A DNA stretch of 64,000 bases from Primulina eburnea. Taxonomy: Eukaryota > Streptophyta > Magnoliopsida > Lamiales > Gesneriaceae. A model generated the notes under the pieces. It searched no databases. It was not told the DNA's origin and worked only from the letters and a program-made list of their open reading frames with translations. Both the position numbers and the translations under genes were made by a program. The stretch is taken from NCBI RefSeq assembly GCF_022965805.1, contig NC_133103.1:25693462-25757461 (forward strand). Reading direction: 5' to 3'. This document shows, one piece after another, positions 36,919-47,383 of this stretch; position 1 is the first letter of the stretch, and each line of letters starts with the position of its first letter.

Positions 36919-37708
36919 TGATGTGAATCTGGCCGGGCATGGTGTTCAAATGATTGATAAGCAAGGGAGAAGGGCTCGTGATGCATGGGAGCACGTTGGA
37001 AAGCCGAAGGAACATTATTCAAGCATTATTTTGAGGAACCGAGGCTGCACGGATCCGAGTACGGACCAGTACACGGGGTCCGTGTCCATTACATTTGAGG
37101 AAGAGAAACCCGAGTCTGCACGGACCCGAGCACGGACCTGTGCACGGGGTCCGTGTCCATTGTTTTCCGGAGAGTAATTTTACAGAGCCTACACGGACCC
37201 TTACCCGGAGGCCTACACGGGGTCCGTGCCCTTTAGTTTTGACGGAGAGTTATTTTCCTAAATAAGAGTTTTATTTATTTTGGTAACTAGATTTCATATC
37301 TTTTTGATTTGTAGTCAATATATAGACGAATTTTATTGATTGTAAACACAACATTGATTATTATTCATCTTTTATGATATTGAGAATTCTCTCAACACAA
37401 GCTTAAGTTTCGTTATAACTTTTGCGTTGTATCAAATCAAACTTATCAAAAGATTTATCTTTTGTGGCGTTTGTCGATCGATTTTCACGGGGGTTGCCAA
37501 GGGCGGGTTCTTTGGAGGTTCTCTTGAAACGCGATTGTTTCTCTCGTTGATTATTTGTTGCTAAACTCTTGCTAGTTTAGAGGTGAATATCACACAATAC
37601 TTGAATCAAAGATCGGGAAAACACATGCGTCTTGTTATCGTAATTGAATAGAGGGTGCGATTCACTTTTAATCGTGTTTGCTATTTATTCGTATCAAGAT
37701 TCGCATCA
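36919..37708 (+). repeat. TG1 5' LTR
   Basis: 790 bp, TGATGTGAAT...ATTCGCATCA. It carries the CACGGACCC array (37044-37230) and a TATA-like TATATAG at about 37319. The last 300 bp align with SL1. Confidence 0.95.
37044..37230. repeat. TG1 CACGGACCC / GGGTCCGTG array (5' LTR)
   Basis: Three units starting near 37044, 37115 and 37188 (period about 72 bp). In each, CACGGACCCGAG is followed by ACACGGGGTCCGTG, forming an inverted repeat. It lies about 90 bp upstream of the TATA-like site and is repeated at 41063-41249. Confidence 0.9.
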
Positions 37709-37710
37709 TT

Positions 37711-37722
37711 TGGTATCAGAGC
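37711..37722 (+). promoter_or_regulatory. TG1 primer binding site
   Basis: TGGTATCAGAGC two bases after the LTR; exact initiator-Met tRNA complement, unmutated as expected for a recent insertion. Confidence 0.95.
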
Positions 37723-37837
37723 TCCAGGTTTTTTATTCAAGTAAACGTATCCATTCAATTCTTCGTAGGATTTTCGTATAGCGATTTCTGCGAATTTATT
37801 GAATCTACAAAAAAAAAAATTAAATAAAAATTCGAGG

Positions 37838-38235
37838 TTACTGTTCAACGCCGACACTGTTCATTGCCGGAATTACTATTCAAATCGACGGACTTATTGT
37901 TCATCGCGGCGGAAATACTGTTCATTCCGGAGTTACTGTTCACCGCGATTACTATTCATCGTGGCGTAATTACTGTTCATCGAAGTACTGTTCATAAAAG
38001 TTACTGTTCACAATCTGAGTTACTGTTCATGTATCGAAATTACTGTTCACAAGCCGGAATTACTGTTCGTTGCCGGGATCACTATTCATCGCCGATTTTT
38101 ACTGTTCATCTTCGGATTCGTGAATACTATTCATCTCCGGAATTCGCGATTACTGTTCATCGCGAGTACTGTTCTTTCCGGAGTTACTGTTCATTCTACG
38201 GAGTTACTGTTCACGGTACTGTAGCGTACTGTTCA
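37838..38235 (+). repeat. TG1 leader array of about 21 TACTGTTCA motifs
   Basis: Within 398 bp the core TACTGTTCA or a one-base variant (TACTATTCA, ACTGTTCG) occurs about 21 times, all on the same strand, separated by 4-20 bp, often CGCCGG or CCGGAGT. Spacing is irregular, so this is a motif cluster rather than a strict tandem repeat. It lies between the primer site and gag, where packaging and dimerisation signals of retroelement RNAs reside. The frame 37864-38250 is a by-product. Confidence 0.9.
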
Positions 38236-38643
38236 CCAGGAAAAATATAAAAATAAAAATAAAAAATTTTGAATCGGGTGTTTGTTGGAATTGTAGCGCT
38301 TATATTGCAGCGTTAAGTTTGTCCTTGTCATTTAGTCGCATTCTAGTCAATTTCCAAAGTTGCTTATTCTTATGTGGTCTAAGTGAGTCGAATTTCAAGC
38401 GTCACAGGATTGATCTCATAAGTTTGATACGTGGAAGCCACGATACTTAAGCGCCCCTCGAGAATTCTCACTTGAGTGAAAATATTTGAGTGGAGTGAAT
38501 TTTCATTGGAGTGAATTGTGAGGTTTTGTGGTGAGAAAAAAAGACGAGTGCGAGTGAATTTTCATTGGAGTGACTAGTGAGAATTTGTGGTGAGGAAACT
38601 TTATTCTTTATTGTTTTATACTAACCTTTTTCTTGCAGGTATA

Positions 38644-39522
38644 ATGATTGACGGACGTCAATTTAAAACGATGTTAGGAGGATTGGATAGAAGGTGGGAG
38701 AAGGAGTTTAAGCCTCAACGAAAAAAATATCGGAGGTGTGAAGAAGAGGAGATGTATGATATGCATATTGATGAGAATAGGCGAGGTAGTAGAGTTGGAG
38801 GAGATACGTTGTTGAACATGGATCGTTATAGGAGATTTGATGAGGATAAGGGGTATAGAAGCCGGGAAGGGTATAGACTGAGTGGTACGAAGATGACAAT
38901 TCCATTTTTCAGTGGGGAAGCCGGTCCAAAGGTGTGCCTTGAGTGGGAAGAGAGAATGGAGTGTGTATTTGAGAGCCGGGATGATTATACTGAGGCAATG
39001 AAGGTAAGACGAGCTTGCAGTGAGTTTACCGACTATGCTACGACTTGGTGGGATAAGTTAGTATTGCGTAGGAGACGATGTTGGGATGACCCTATAGTTA
39101 CGTGGGATGAGATGAAAAGGGTGATGAGGAAGCAATTTGCTCCAAAACACATTAATATGAGAGGTGGTAGGAGAGATGTGAATAGGGAGTCTTTGATATC
39201 CACTTGGCGGAGGAGCTTGGGAGAGAAAATCAGTGATACGCCAAAGAAGGAGTCGAGACGTGAAGCTAGCAAATATGAATATCAAGGTACATCTAAAATC
39301 TCAAATGTTAGTACTTATGATATTCAATGTATTTGGTGTCTAGAGTTTGGGCATGATATCACCCAATGTCCAAAGGAGGAGATGACTGTAGTAAAATCGC
39401 CAGTTGAACTTAAATCTCAAAGGGAGGTTGATGTTGCGGTTGGGCTTGGATCTCAAGTGGAAGGTGAATCCTTAGATGGTGAATTTGCTTCTAATATGTG
39501 TGCTAAAGAGGAGAAAGAATAA
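38644..39522 (+). CDS. gag: TG1 Gag (capsid domain and CCHC knuckle)
   Basis: 292 residues from the first ATG (38644); an upstream extension in the same frame has only GTG and is unlikely in a plant. The N-terminus is charged. The retrotransposon gag domain spans about residues 80-185, with PFFSGEAGPKVCLEWEERM, CSEFTDYATTWWDKL and WDEMKRVMRKQFAPKH. A CCHC knuckle lies at C229, C232, H237, C242 (CIWCLEFGHDITQC). It should form particles and bind RNA in the cytoplasm. It ends at one UAA, after which the same frame stays open for 558 codons. Expected downstream protease is absent. The intact state suggests recent activity. Confidence 0.88.
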   Translation: MIDGRQFKTMLGGLDRRWEKEFKPQRKKYRRCEEEEMYDMHIDENRRGSRVGGDTLLNMDRYRRFDEDKGYRSREGYRLSGTKMTIPFFSGEAGPKVCLEWEERMECVFESRDDYTEAMKVRRACSEFTDYATTWWDKLVLRRRRCWDDPIVTWDEMKRVMRKQFAPKHINMRGGRRDVNRESLISTWRRSLGEKISDTPKKESRREASKYEYQGTSKISNVSTYDIQCIWCLEFGHDITQCPKEEMTVVKSPVELKSQREVDVAVGLGSQVEGESLDGEFASNMCAKEEKE

Positions 39523-41196
39523 AGTAGCAATAATTTGTTGCACGCATGTTATGATTCATCATTTATCTTTCTTGATCAACCTATTTCAATTGTAACTACT
39601 GATGATCAACTGCAATTTAATTGTGAGGGTGAAAAAGAATTTACAATGGCCGAAAAAATGAGTGATCAAAAGAGTGAGATGGCCATAGAAAGAAAAGAAA
39701 AAGAAAATGCAAAAGTGGCCAATAAAAAAGAAAAGAAAAATGAATTTAAGGCCCAAAAGAGTGAGTATGAGTGTGATTTGATTTGGTATAAATCTCTCCA
39801 AGTACCTTTGTACAAAGGTGAGGTTTATATATCTAGTGACGATATAGCCGGTTCAATCCCGAGCATTGTTATTTCTCATTTGCAGGGTTATGATGAAGTT
39901 GTGAGGGGGAGACGAGCAAATGTGGAAGGTGTAAAAATGCAATGGGATGATCCATTTGGTGTTGAGGGTAATCACCGTGAGGTAAGCATAATTGCCAACG
40001 CAACAAGCATGAGGTATGATTTTAGTCCTTATCTTATTTCATTGTTATGTTGTATTCAAGAGTTTGGTGAGAGAATTGAGAATGGGATGTTTAAATGGTC
40101 TAACGGTAAATTAACCTTTGTCCCTAGGAGTCATAGATTTGAGAATTATGACATATTGACTAGATCCAATTTAAATGTTAGTGATTGTGATTTTTCAAGA
40201 GTTGTCAAATTCATGAGTTTTTGTTATGACAATGAATTGTATGCATTATATTCAAATCTTTGTGATGAGTTAAATGTTTACATGGGTAGTACGCCTAGTG
40301 TGTTCTATTTGCATGATTCCTACTTGTTTGATGAAGACTTTGGGAAGAGCATGGATGAATATAAGAATTTCTTTGCTCATGATGAATATATTTTTAAGGA
40401 GATTAAATTGTTCATATTATGCTTATTTTATGAGTTACCCGCTAGTGATGCATATTGTTATGATTTCATTACTGATAAGATGCATGAATTTCTATGTTGG
40501 TTACATATGAAGAGGTATGTCGAATGGTGTTGTGACGAGGGTCTTGCATGTATGAAGATAGCAATTAGGCTAGGGTTTTATGACATGCATGACTTAATTC
40601 TTAGTCCTAGTAAGCAATATACTTACATTTGTATGATACTTGCATTGGTGTTAACTAGGTCTAAGAAAGGGAGGAACTTAATTTTCGTGATACTTAATGG
40701 TATTTTATCATTTGGTGTCATTTATTATTTGGTGTATGTTGAAATTGATGAGTTCATAGGAAAGGCAACTGTGATGTTGGAGTTTCCAGTGCTGATGGAG
40801 CGAGCTAGCAATAGCGCCTACGAACTTGAATTGAAAGGTAAGCATGTTGATAATATGCTTATTGTTATTACTAACTTGCTTCGTTTTTGTGTAGGAGGGC
40901 AAGATTTGAGGACAAATCTTTTTGAAGAAGGGGAGTATGATGTGAATCTGGCCGGGCATGGTGTTCAAATGATTGATAAGCAAGGGAGAAGGGCTCGTGA
41001 TGCATGGGAGCACGTTGGAAAGCCGGAGGAACATTATTCAAGCATTATTTTGAGGAACCGAGGCTGCACGGACCCGAGTACGGACCAGTACACGGGGTCC
41101 GTGTCCATTACATTTGAGGAAGAGAAACCCGAGTCTGCACGGACCCGAGCACGGACCTGTGCACGGGGTCTGTGTCCATTGTTTTCCGGAGAGTAA
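39523..41196 (+). CDS. TG1 ORF2: in-frame orphan ORF of unknown function
   Basis: Open for 557 sense codons after the gag UAA, in the gag frame; the first internal ATG is at 39646 (516 residues from there). It starts with a Lys/Glu-rich stretch, then IWYKSLQVPLYKGEV and SIPSIVISHLQGYDEV, which resemble the linker before RT in gypsy polyproteins. The middle 330 residues (VRGRRANVEG to about LELKGK) match nothing I know: rich in Cys, Tyr, Phe and acidic residues, with a hydrophobic run LIFVILNGILSFGVIYYLVY near 40680-40740. The end DLRTNLFEEGE resembles gypsy polyprotein tails and overlaps the purine tract; the last 86 codons lie in the 3' LTR. No catalytic motif is seen. It reaches protein by stop readthrough, reinitiation, or not at all. 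Confidence 0.65.
   Translation, partial: SSNNLLHACYDSSFIFLDQPISIVTTDDQLQFNCEGEKEFTMAEKMSDQKSEMAIERKEKENAKVANKKEKKNEFKAQKSEYECDLIWYKSLQVPLYKGEVYISSDDIAGSIPSIVISHLQGYDEVVRGRRANVEGVKMQWDDPFGVEGNHREVSIIANATSMRYDFSPYLISLLCCIQEFGERIENGMFKWSNGKLTFVPRSHRFENYDILTRSNLNVSDCDFSRVVKFMSFCYDNELYALYSNLCDELNVYMGSTPSVFYLHDSYLFDEDFGKSMDEYKNFFAHDEYIFKEIKLFILCLFYELPASDAYCYDFITDKMHEFLCWLHMKRYVEWCCDEGLACMKIAIRLGFYDMHDLILSPSKQYTYICMILALVLTRSKKGRNLIFVILNGILSFGVIYYLVYVEIDEFIGKATVMLEFPVLMERASNSAYELELKGKHVDNMLIVITNLLRFCVGGQDLRTNLFEEGEYDVNLAGHGVQMIDKQGRRARDAWEHVGKPEEHYSSIILRNRGCTDPSTDQYTGSVSITFEEEKPESARTRARTCARGLCPLFSGE
40924..40937 (+). promoter_or_regulatory. TG1 polypurine tract
   Basis: GAAGAAGGGGAGTA immediately before the 3' LTR. 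It is also coding for EEGEY of ORF2, an overlap that constrains both. Confidence 0.85.
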
Positions 41197-41727
41197 TTTT
41201 ACAGAGCCTACACGGACCCTTACCCGGAGGCCTACACGGGGTCCGTGCCCTTTAGTTTTGACGGAGAGTTATTTTCCTAAATAAGAGTTTTATTTATTTT
41301 GGTAACTAGATTTCATATCTTTTTGATTTGTAGTCAATATATAGACGAATTTTATTGATTGTAAACACAACATTGATTATTATTCATCTTTTATGATATT
41401 GAGAATTCTCTCAACACAAGCTTAAGTTTCGTTATAACTTTTGCGTTGTATCAAATCAAACTTATCAAAAGATTTATCTTTTGTGGCGTTTGTCGATCGA
41501 TTTTCACGGGGGTTGCCAAGGGCGGGTTCTTTGGAGGTTCTCTTGAAACGCGATTGTTTCTCTCGTTGATTATTTGTTGCTAAACTCTTGCTAGTTTAGA
41601 GGTGAATATCACACAATACTTGAATCAAAGATCGGGAAAACACACGTGTCTTGTTATCGTAATTGAATAGAGGGTGCGATTCACTTTTAATCGTGTTTGC
41701 TATTTATTCGTATCAAGATTCGCATCA
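40938..41727 (+). repeat. TG1 3' LTR
   Basis: 790 bp, same length as the 5' copy. Differences seen are near 41026, 41071, 41171 and two around 41646. The first 259 bp carry the end of ORF2. It is followed by CCAGA and resumed Gy1 LTR. Confidence 0.95.
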
Positions 41728-43230
41728 CCAGAGCCTCTTACCCACATCCTAAAGTATTACTTAAACCATGGCTAAGGGCCCTAGACCAACCAAAATCCAA
41801 GCAACACCCGACACCACTCACAAGCTCGACCCGAGAAAACATCTCACACGCGTGGGGTGTCTTGTTCGTTCTTGCTGTCATGTGTCATTCCAGTGGCCAT
41901 ATGGTCGGCCATGGCATGATCTAGACACCATTAGGTATTGTGTGAACCATGGCTAAGGGCTAGAAGCCAACCAAGATCCACCCAACCCCATATATTCGAA
42001 ACCCACTCATGCAGAAAATAAAATGATCGAAGGGACACTTGTCTTGTTTTCTTTTGAAAACCGATGGGACCATGAACCAAGCCATGAAAGGGCATCTTGG
42101 TCACGTCCTAGACATACCAAGGAGGGATTCTAACCATGGCTACAGCCCATAGGACAGACAAAAATCAGAACCCACACCTTAGGTAAGAAAAACAAGAAAT
42201 CGAAACACATAAACTGCACTATGGGAGTTGCTGTCCATTTCGTCTTGTTTGTGGCGAAGGGACTCAAACCGATGGACTAGCGCCTCCCTAACACATCCTA
42301 ATTCATGCCTAAAAGCAGCCTGGAGCCCCTGGAAATCGAGCCAACCTTGCAACCACAAAATCAACAAAAACCGTGCAGGCACAAGAGGAAGGACGAAAAC
42401 AAATCTGTACATGTTTTTTTTTCCGAAAATTCGCTTGTCTTGATTTCGGTTTTGCCATGAAATCATAATCATGTAATGTTTAAAATATTTATATAACTTG
42501 ATTGAAGAGCAAATAAAAATATAGACATGCCTGGGAAATTGTTTTGAAGAAAACAAAAATGATACGACGACACGGCCCGGCGGAGACAGAGTGTTCTTCT
42601 TTTTTTCACTCTCTTGTTATTCCTATGAAGACTCATGATTTTTTTTTTCTCTCTGAAATGCTCTGAAATTTCGAAGAAATGGAGAGGAAAATGTCTAGGG
42701 AAGAGAATGGGAAGTTTGCAAGATAAAAGGGAGAAATGAATCTTGCTATCTTTTGAGTTTGTGAGATAAGAAAATAATAATGCTATGATTTGATTTGAGG
42801 GATATTTAGAGGTTTGCAGGGCCGATTTCTAGTCTAGGTTCAAGGTGAAATATTGCTTAGTTGTTTAATTATTGAAGATTAAATGGTGAGTGAATTATCT
42901 ACGAAGAACAGATTAAGGAAATGAATAAAGTGGTGAGTTGCCAACTATTTTAAATCTTTTAAGGGTGATGGCCGAAATCTCTAGATAAAATGGGTAGGAA
43001 AATTGCTTAATTAATAATTATTGAGGATTTAAAGTTGAAGGAATTATCTATGCCATGAAAGGATTAAGGAAATATATCAAAAATGGAGAGTTGCCAAAAT
43101 TTTTTAAATTTAAAAAGGGTAGTGGCCGAAATCTTCATTCAAAATAAGTTAGAAAATTTCTTAAATAATGTATTTTAACTCTTTAGAGTTTTATCTACCC
43201 ATTAAATATTTTAGTGAATTAATAAATTAA

Positions 43231-44492
43231 TTATTGAACCTAAAAGAATTTATTTACTAATTATCTCTAATTAATTAAATAAATCCTTAAACATTATTTT
43301 ACATTAAATTAACTTATTATTTATCTTAAATAAATTCTAGGAATATTTTTCTAATATTAAATTTTATCTTCATACTCCAACTCCAGTCCGGCCTCACTTA
43401 AACTGAAAAGATAAAACTAAACTACTGCGTAAAATACTAAACAATTTTTAAAGAAAAGAATATAAATCCTCATGCATAAAATAATTTTAATTTAAATAAT
43501 AGTAATTATGCATGGCTTATACGTAGTATGATTTAACAGGTTCTACAGTTGATATGTCTAAGTAAACTTTGACGAGCAAGAACATGAGCTTCTTGGTAAG
43601 CCGGGTAGTGTTTAAAAACAAGTACATGTAAACCTCATTTATGATTGAAACAGTTTATTTATTTAACTAATAATTTAGGTGATTCATGCTATGTGTTAAA
43701 TTATTTAAAATGTATATATATTTATTTTAGTGCAATTTAAATTTTTTTTCGAGTTTTAGTTTGCAGTCAATATTCGATGTAGAATTGGAAAAGAAGACCG
43801 GTGACGATTGAGGTGTTAAAATTTAATGTTGCATTTTTATTTTAAGTCGAGAAATTAGGTAGCTTTAGACCTAAAAGAATTTATTTACTACTTATCTCTA
43901 ATTAATTAAATAAATCCTTTAACATTCTTTTACATTAAATTAACTTATTATTTATCCTAAATATATTCTAGGAATATTTTCTTAATATTAAATTTTATCT
44001 TCATACTCCAACTCCAGTCCGGCCTCACTTAAACTGAAAAGATAAAACTAAACTACTGCGTAAAATACTAAACAATTTTTAAAGAAAAGAATTTAAATCC
44101 TCATGCATAAAATAATTTTAATTTAAATAATAGTAATTATGAATGGCTTATACGTAGTCTGATTGAACAGGTTCTACAGTTGATATCTCTAAGTAAACTT
44201 TGACGAGCAAGAACATGAGCTTCTTGGTTAGCCGGGTAGTGTTTAAAAACAAATACATGTAAACCTCATTTATGATTGAAACAGTTTATTTATTTAACTA
44301 ATAATTTAGGTGATTCATGCTATGTGTTAAATTATTTAAAATGTATATATATTTATTTTAGTGCAATTTAAATTTTTTTTCGAGTTTTAGTTTGCAGTCA
44401 ATATTCGATGTAGAATTGGAAAAGAAGACCGGTGACGATTGAGGTGTTAAAATTTAATGTTGCATTTTTATTTTAAGTCGAGAAATTAGGTA
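43231..44492. repeat. 631-bp tandem duplication across the Gy1 edge
   Basis: Units 43231-43861 and 43862-44492 are offset by 631 bp and nearly identical. Each holds about 310 bp of Gy1 LTR end (ACCTAAAAGAATT ... GGTTCTACA) and about 310 bp of flank (GTTGATAT...GAAATTAGGTA). The GTTGA near 44179 is therefore a copy, not a target duplication. The event postdates the Gy1 insertion. Confidence 0.93.
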
Positions 44493-46804
44493 TCTTGAAA
44501 AGATTTATGAATTTTAGCATTTAACGGCCAAATTTAATTTATCGAGTGAAATAAAGACATTAATCATTTTAATTAAGAAATTTAAAAAATGTAAGGAATT
44601 TAAATACTTCCACTAGATATACAATATTTTAATAGTTATTTTATGTCGTAATTTATTAAGTTAGTTAGTATTTAGTTATGCGTAAAATTTAAAATTTTTA
44701 GGACTCTTGTAAAATATAAAAATATGGAGGGCTTAATTAGTAATTACAAATTTGGTTAATTATCCTAAAATACCAAGCTAATATTTTATTAAATAAAATA
44801 GGAGAGTCCTACCCTAGAACACACACAACACAGGCCTCTCAACAATCACACCTAGAACACACATTAAACTCACACACTTCTCGGCCGAGTGTGTTCCAAC
44901 CTAAGGCCTTGGATTTTATCGATTCTTCTTCCAGCAGCAGCCTTATCTGATCATCACACAACTTTCTTTGATTATTTTAGTCACTTTTGAAGCAATAAAA
45001 CGCAGTAAACCGTCTCCCTTTGGCCTCCTTTCTTTCTCGCGTTGGTGTTCGATATTTCGTGCTTTTAAAATGCAAAGGCATGTATAAAGCCTTCTTCGAC
45101 ACATCGATCATGTTACTTACTGTATTTTGATACAAAATATGCATGAACACTCAGTGGTTTGATTATATGAATGCTAGAACATTACTAGAATCATTTTCGA
45201 TATTTAATATACATGAAGTTATCCGTTTTCTCGAGTTTTTGATCTCCGACTTCACTTGACCAATACGAAGGCTTGCTGCTACATATGTTATGTTATGAGG
45301 TGTGTTTATATGTCATTAGGTTGTCCGGAATGGGCCGATAGGCCGTTGGAGAGCAATAGTCGAAGGAAGCATCACAACACACATAAGGGGTGATCGCGGC
45401 TTTAGGGCGTCAGGTTCAGTGTGAGTCTGGACCAGGGCTCATGGCTAGGGTCTAGGCAGGGTCTTAGGGTCCTGAGTTGAGCCTGGTATGGGTTGGTTAG
45501 GGAGTGGTTGGGCAGCGAGAGGCTTTGGCGCTACACGCGTAGGGGAGGCTTGCGTGGCTAGGTTTACAACTTGTCTAGTTTAAGGCATGTGCGAGTGTCA
45601 TGGTCTGGAAAGGGTAAAACCATGGTCTTAAATTATGTCTAAGGGTTGAGTCTAGGGCTTGGTTCGGGCTTGTTTTGGGTTGGAATCGATCAGAAGTAGT
45701 ACATAAAGCATATGTGTCATAGCTTCACTCTTTGGAACATCATGTGTCTTCATGGTTTGTTGTGCATGGTGCGGGTTGGTTTAGAGCCTTGGGCAGTAGG
45801 TTTGGATGTGTTTTACGTGTGGGTTGAGCCCTAAGTCGATTGGTACGTCCTAAGTGGGTTTATTTAATTCTGGAATCGTATGTGTCCGAATGCACCTTTA
45901 GGGGCAGTTTTGGTATTTATTTTAGGATATTGTGGCAGGATGTCCGAGGACGATCAACGAGATTAACAATGTTCGTAAGCGTGTATGACGTGAAAAATAA
46001 TTATTTTGAAGTATGTGAGCCAAATTATGTTATGGGTTTTGAAGCCGAAGAACGTGTCTGAGGACCTCTCCAACCACTTCGGGGGAATTATGTTATGTTA
46101 TGGAATGGACATCCATTCCAAGGGCTGTGGTGATCCTTGCCGGCCCAGTACTGTGGTTAGTTTGATCAAACGATTTAGGTTATGGGGTACTTGCATTGAA
46201 CTTAACTATATAAAAAATAATTTACGATTATGATTACTATGATAAGTAAGAAAATATGATTTTATGAAAATGTTTATGCAAGAAAGTCGCGTTATATATA
46301 TTTATACTTATATTATGCTATGTACGAGCTATGTTAAATTTTCATGAATTTTTATTACGTATTACTTGTTATTCACTGTTTATGCATAATGAGTGTTTAG
46401 ACTCACTAGACTTGATCAAATTAGATGATGTTGTTGAGGAGACGGGGGATGGTGACTAGTGAGCAGGCTCGGGCCAGTGGCAGTGCAACCCCAGGACCTT
46501 GTAGTTCACAGGATTTTATTATAAAATTTTTAAAACTATTTACTCTGATTTTATGCATTTGTGACGAGGAGGGAAAGCTTTGAAACTTATTACGTTATGC
46601 TAGACTTTCTAAAATTATGGTTGTCATTTTGACTTGGGATTTTTAAGGTAGCGGTAATCAAACTTTGAAGTTTTTTAACTAACTTGATTTTTAGTACGAG
46701 TGGTGACCGTTATTTATGAGTTATGTTTATAATAAATTATTTAATAAGAAAATTTAAAATTTTTCCGCAAATGTTAAAGCTATTTTAATTAACGGGCCAT
46801 CACA
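43553..46804 (+). repeat. Gy4 5' LTR (start uncertain, contains part of the duplication)
   Basis: It shares order and many blocks with the Gy3 LTR (TTTTTTCGAGTTTTAGTTTGCAG, GTCAATATTCGA, GGCATGTATAAAGCC, ATCGATCATGTTA), so it is a diverged relative. It ends GGGCCATCACA before a primer-like site. The start lies in the first 100 bp or was lost when Gy1 inserted. No frame of interest. Confidence 0.65.
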
Positions 46805-46806
46805 AT

Positions 46807-46818
46807 TGGTATTAGAAC
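46807..46818 (+). promoter_or_regulatory. Gy4 primer binding site (decayed)
   Basis: TGGTATTAGAAC, two C/G-to-T/A changes from TGGTATCAGAGC, three bases or fewer after the LTR end. Confidence 0.7.
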
Positions 46819-47031
46819 GCAAGGTTCCTAATATGGTTTGTGCCTACTGTCGGTTGCAAGAAGCTCAGGAAGTCACGCCTCAAGTCCGTAAGTTTTTACG
46901 GTTTTAAATGTTTTAAGAATTAAGAACGAGTTTCTTTAACTATGTGTTTATGTTTTGAATCTTTTTAACATGTTATATGAGTAGTTCAGTTATCCATGTT
47001 GGTTATGTGTTGGGTTAAATTGTGGTACAGT

Positions 47032-47383
47032 ATGCCTCCTATACCTGTGATTGACCGTGAGGGCCGCAAGGCTCGTGAGGAGAAGAGAGTATATCCTCCA
47101 CATCCATCACCAGACATTTAGGCTCAGATTCTTGCTGGTATGACCCCGTTCTTTGCGTAGTTTTCTAGGAGCAATGCGAGGTGGAAAGGAGAATGAGGCC
47201 AGAGGCAATATATGAGTGTCTTCGTCAGATGGACCCTAAGGATTTTGAGGGTACGACTGATCTTATCATGGCTGAGGGACGAATTAAGTACATAGAGGTG
47301 ATGTTTACCTTTATGGAGTTGCAAGATGCTGACAGAGTCAGGTGTGCCACTTATTTGTTTAAGGATGATGCTCGGTTATGGTG
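47032..47383 (+). pseudogene. Gy4 gag stub
   Basis: ATG at 47032 (MPPIPVIDREGRKAREEKR). It has stops at 47119 and 47158, then a shifted frame with PEAIYECLRQMDPKDFEGTTD and ADRVRCATYLFKDDARLW. It stops abruptly after RLW, where unrelated sequence beginning TGTCAATTTGGG starts at 47382. It is the capsid domain of a chromovirus close to Gy1 and Gy3. Confidence 0.85.

Larger units (their letters stand above)
36919..41727 (+). mobile_element. TG1: young non-autonomous LTR element with gag and an orphan ORF (TR-GAG-like)
   Basis: 4809 bp between perfect CCAGA duplications (36914-36918, 41728-41732). Both LTRs are 790 bp with about five differences by eye, so it is the youngest datable element here. 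It has an initiator-Met primer site and a purine tract. There is no protease, RT, RNase H or integrase. This fits the class of gag-only terminal-repeat elements described in plants (TR-GAG), but the additional long frame after gag is not part of that definition. Mobility would require enzymes from a partner; SL1 is a candidate relic of one. Confidence 0.95.
27817..43547 (-). repeat. Gy1 5' LTR, interrupted by Gy3 and TG1
   Basis: The LTR consists of 27817-28862, 36611-36918 and 41733-43547. Net length is about 3169 bp, against 3166 bp for the 3' LTR. Both breaks are bridged by the intact copy. It ends GGTTCTACA and is followed by GTTGA. Confidence 0.92.

Noticed and set aside
37864..38250. 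128-codon frame upstream of TG1 gag
   Set aside because: It is a translation of the TACTGTTCA motif cluster with no protein-like features.
44173..44183. Apparent second right end and GTTGA duplication for Gy1
   Set aside because: It is a copy made by the 631-bp tandem duplication; the true right end is 43547.
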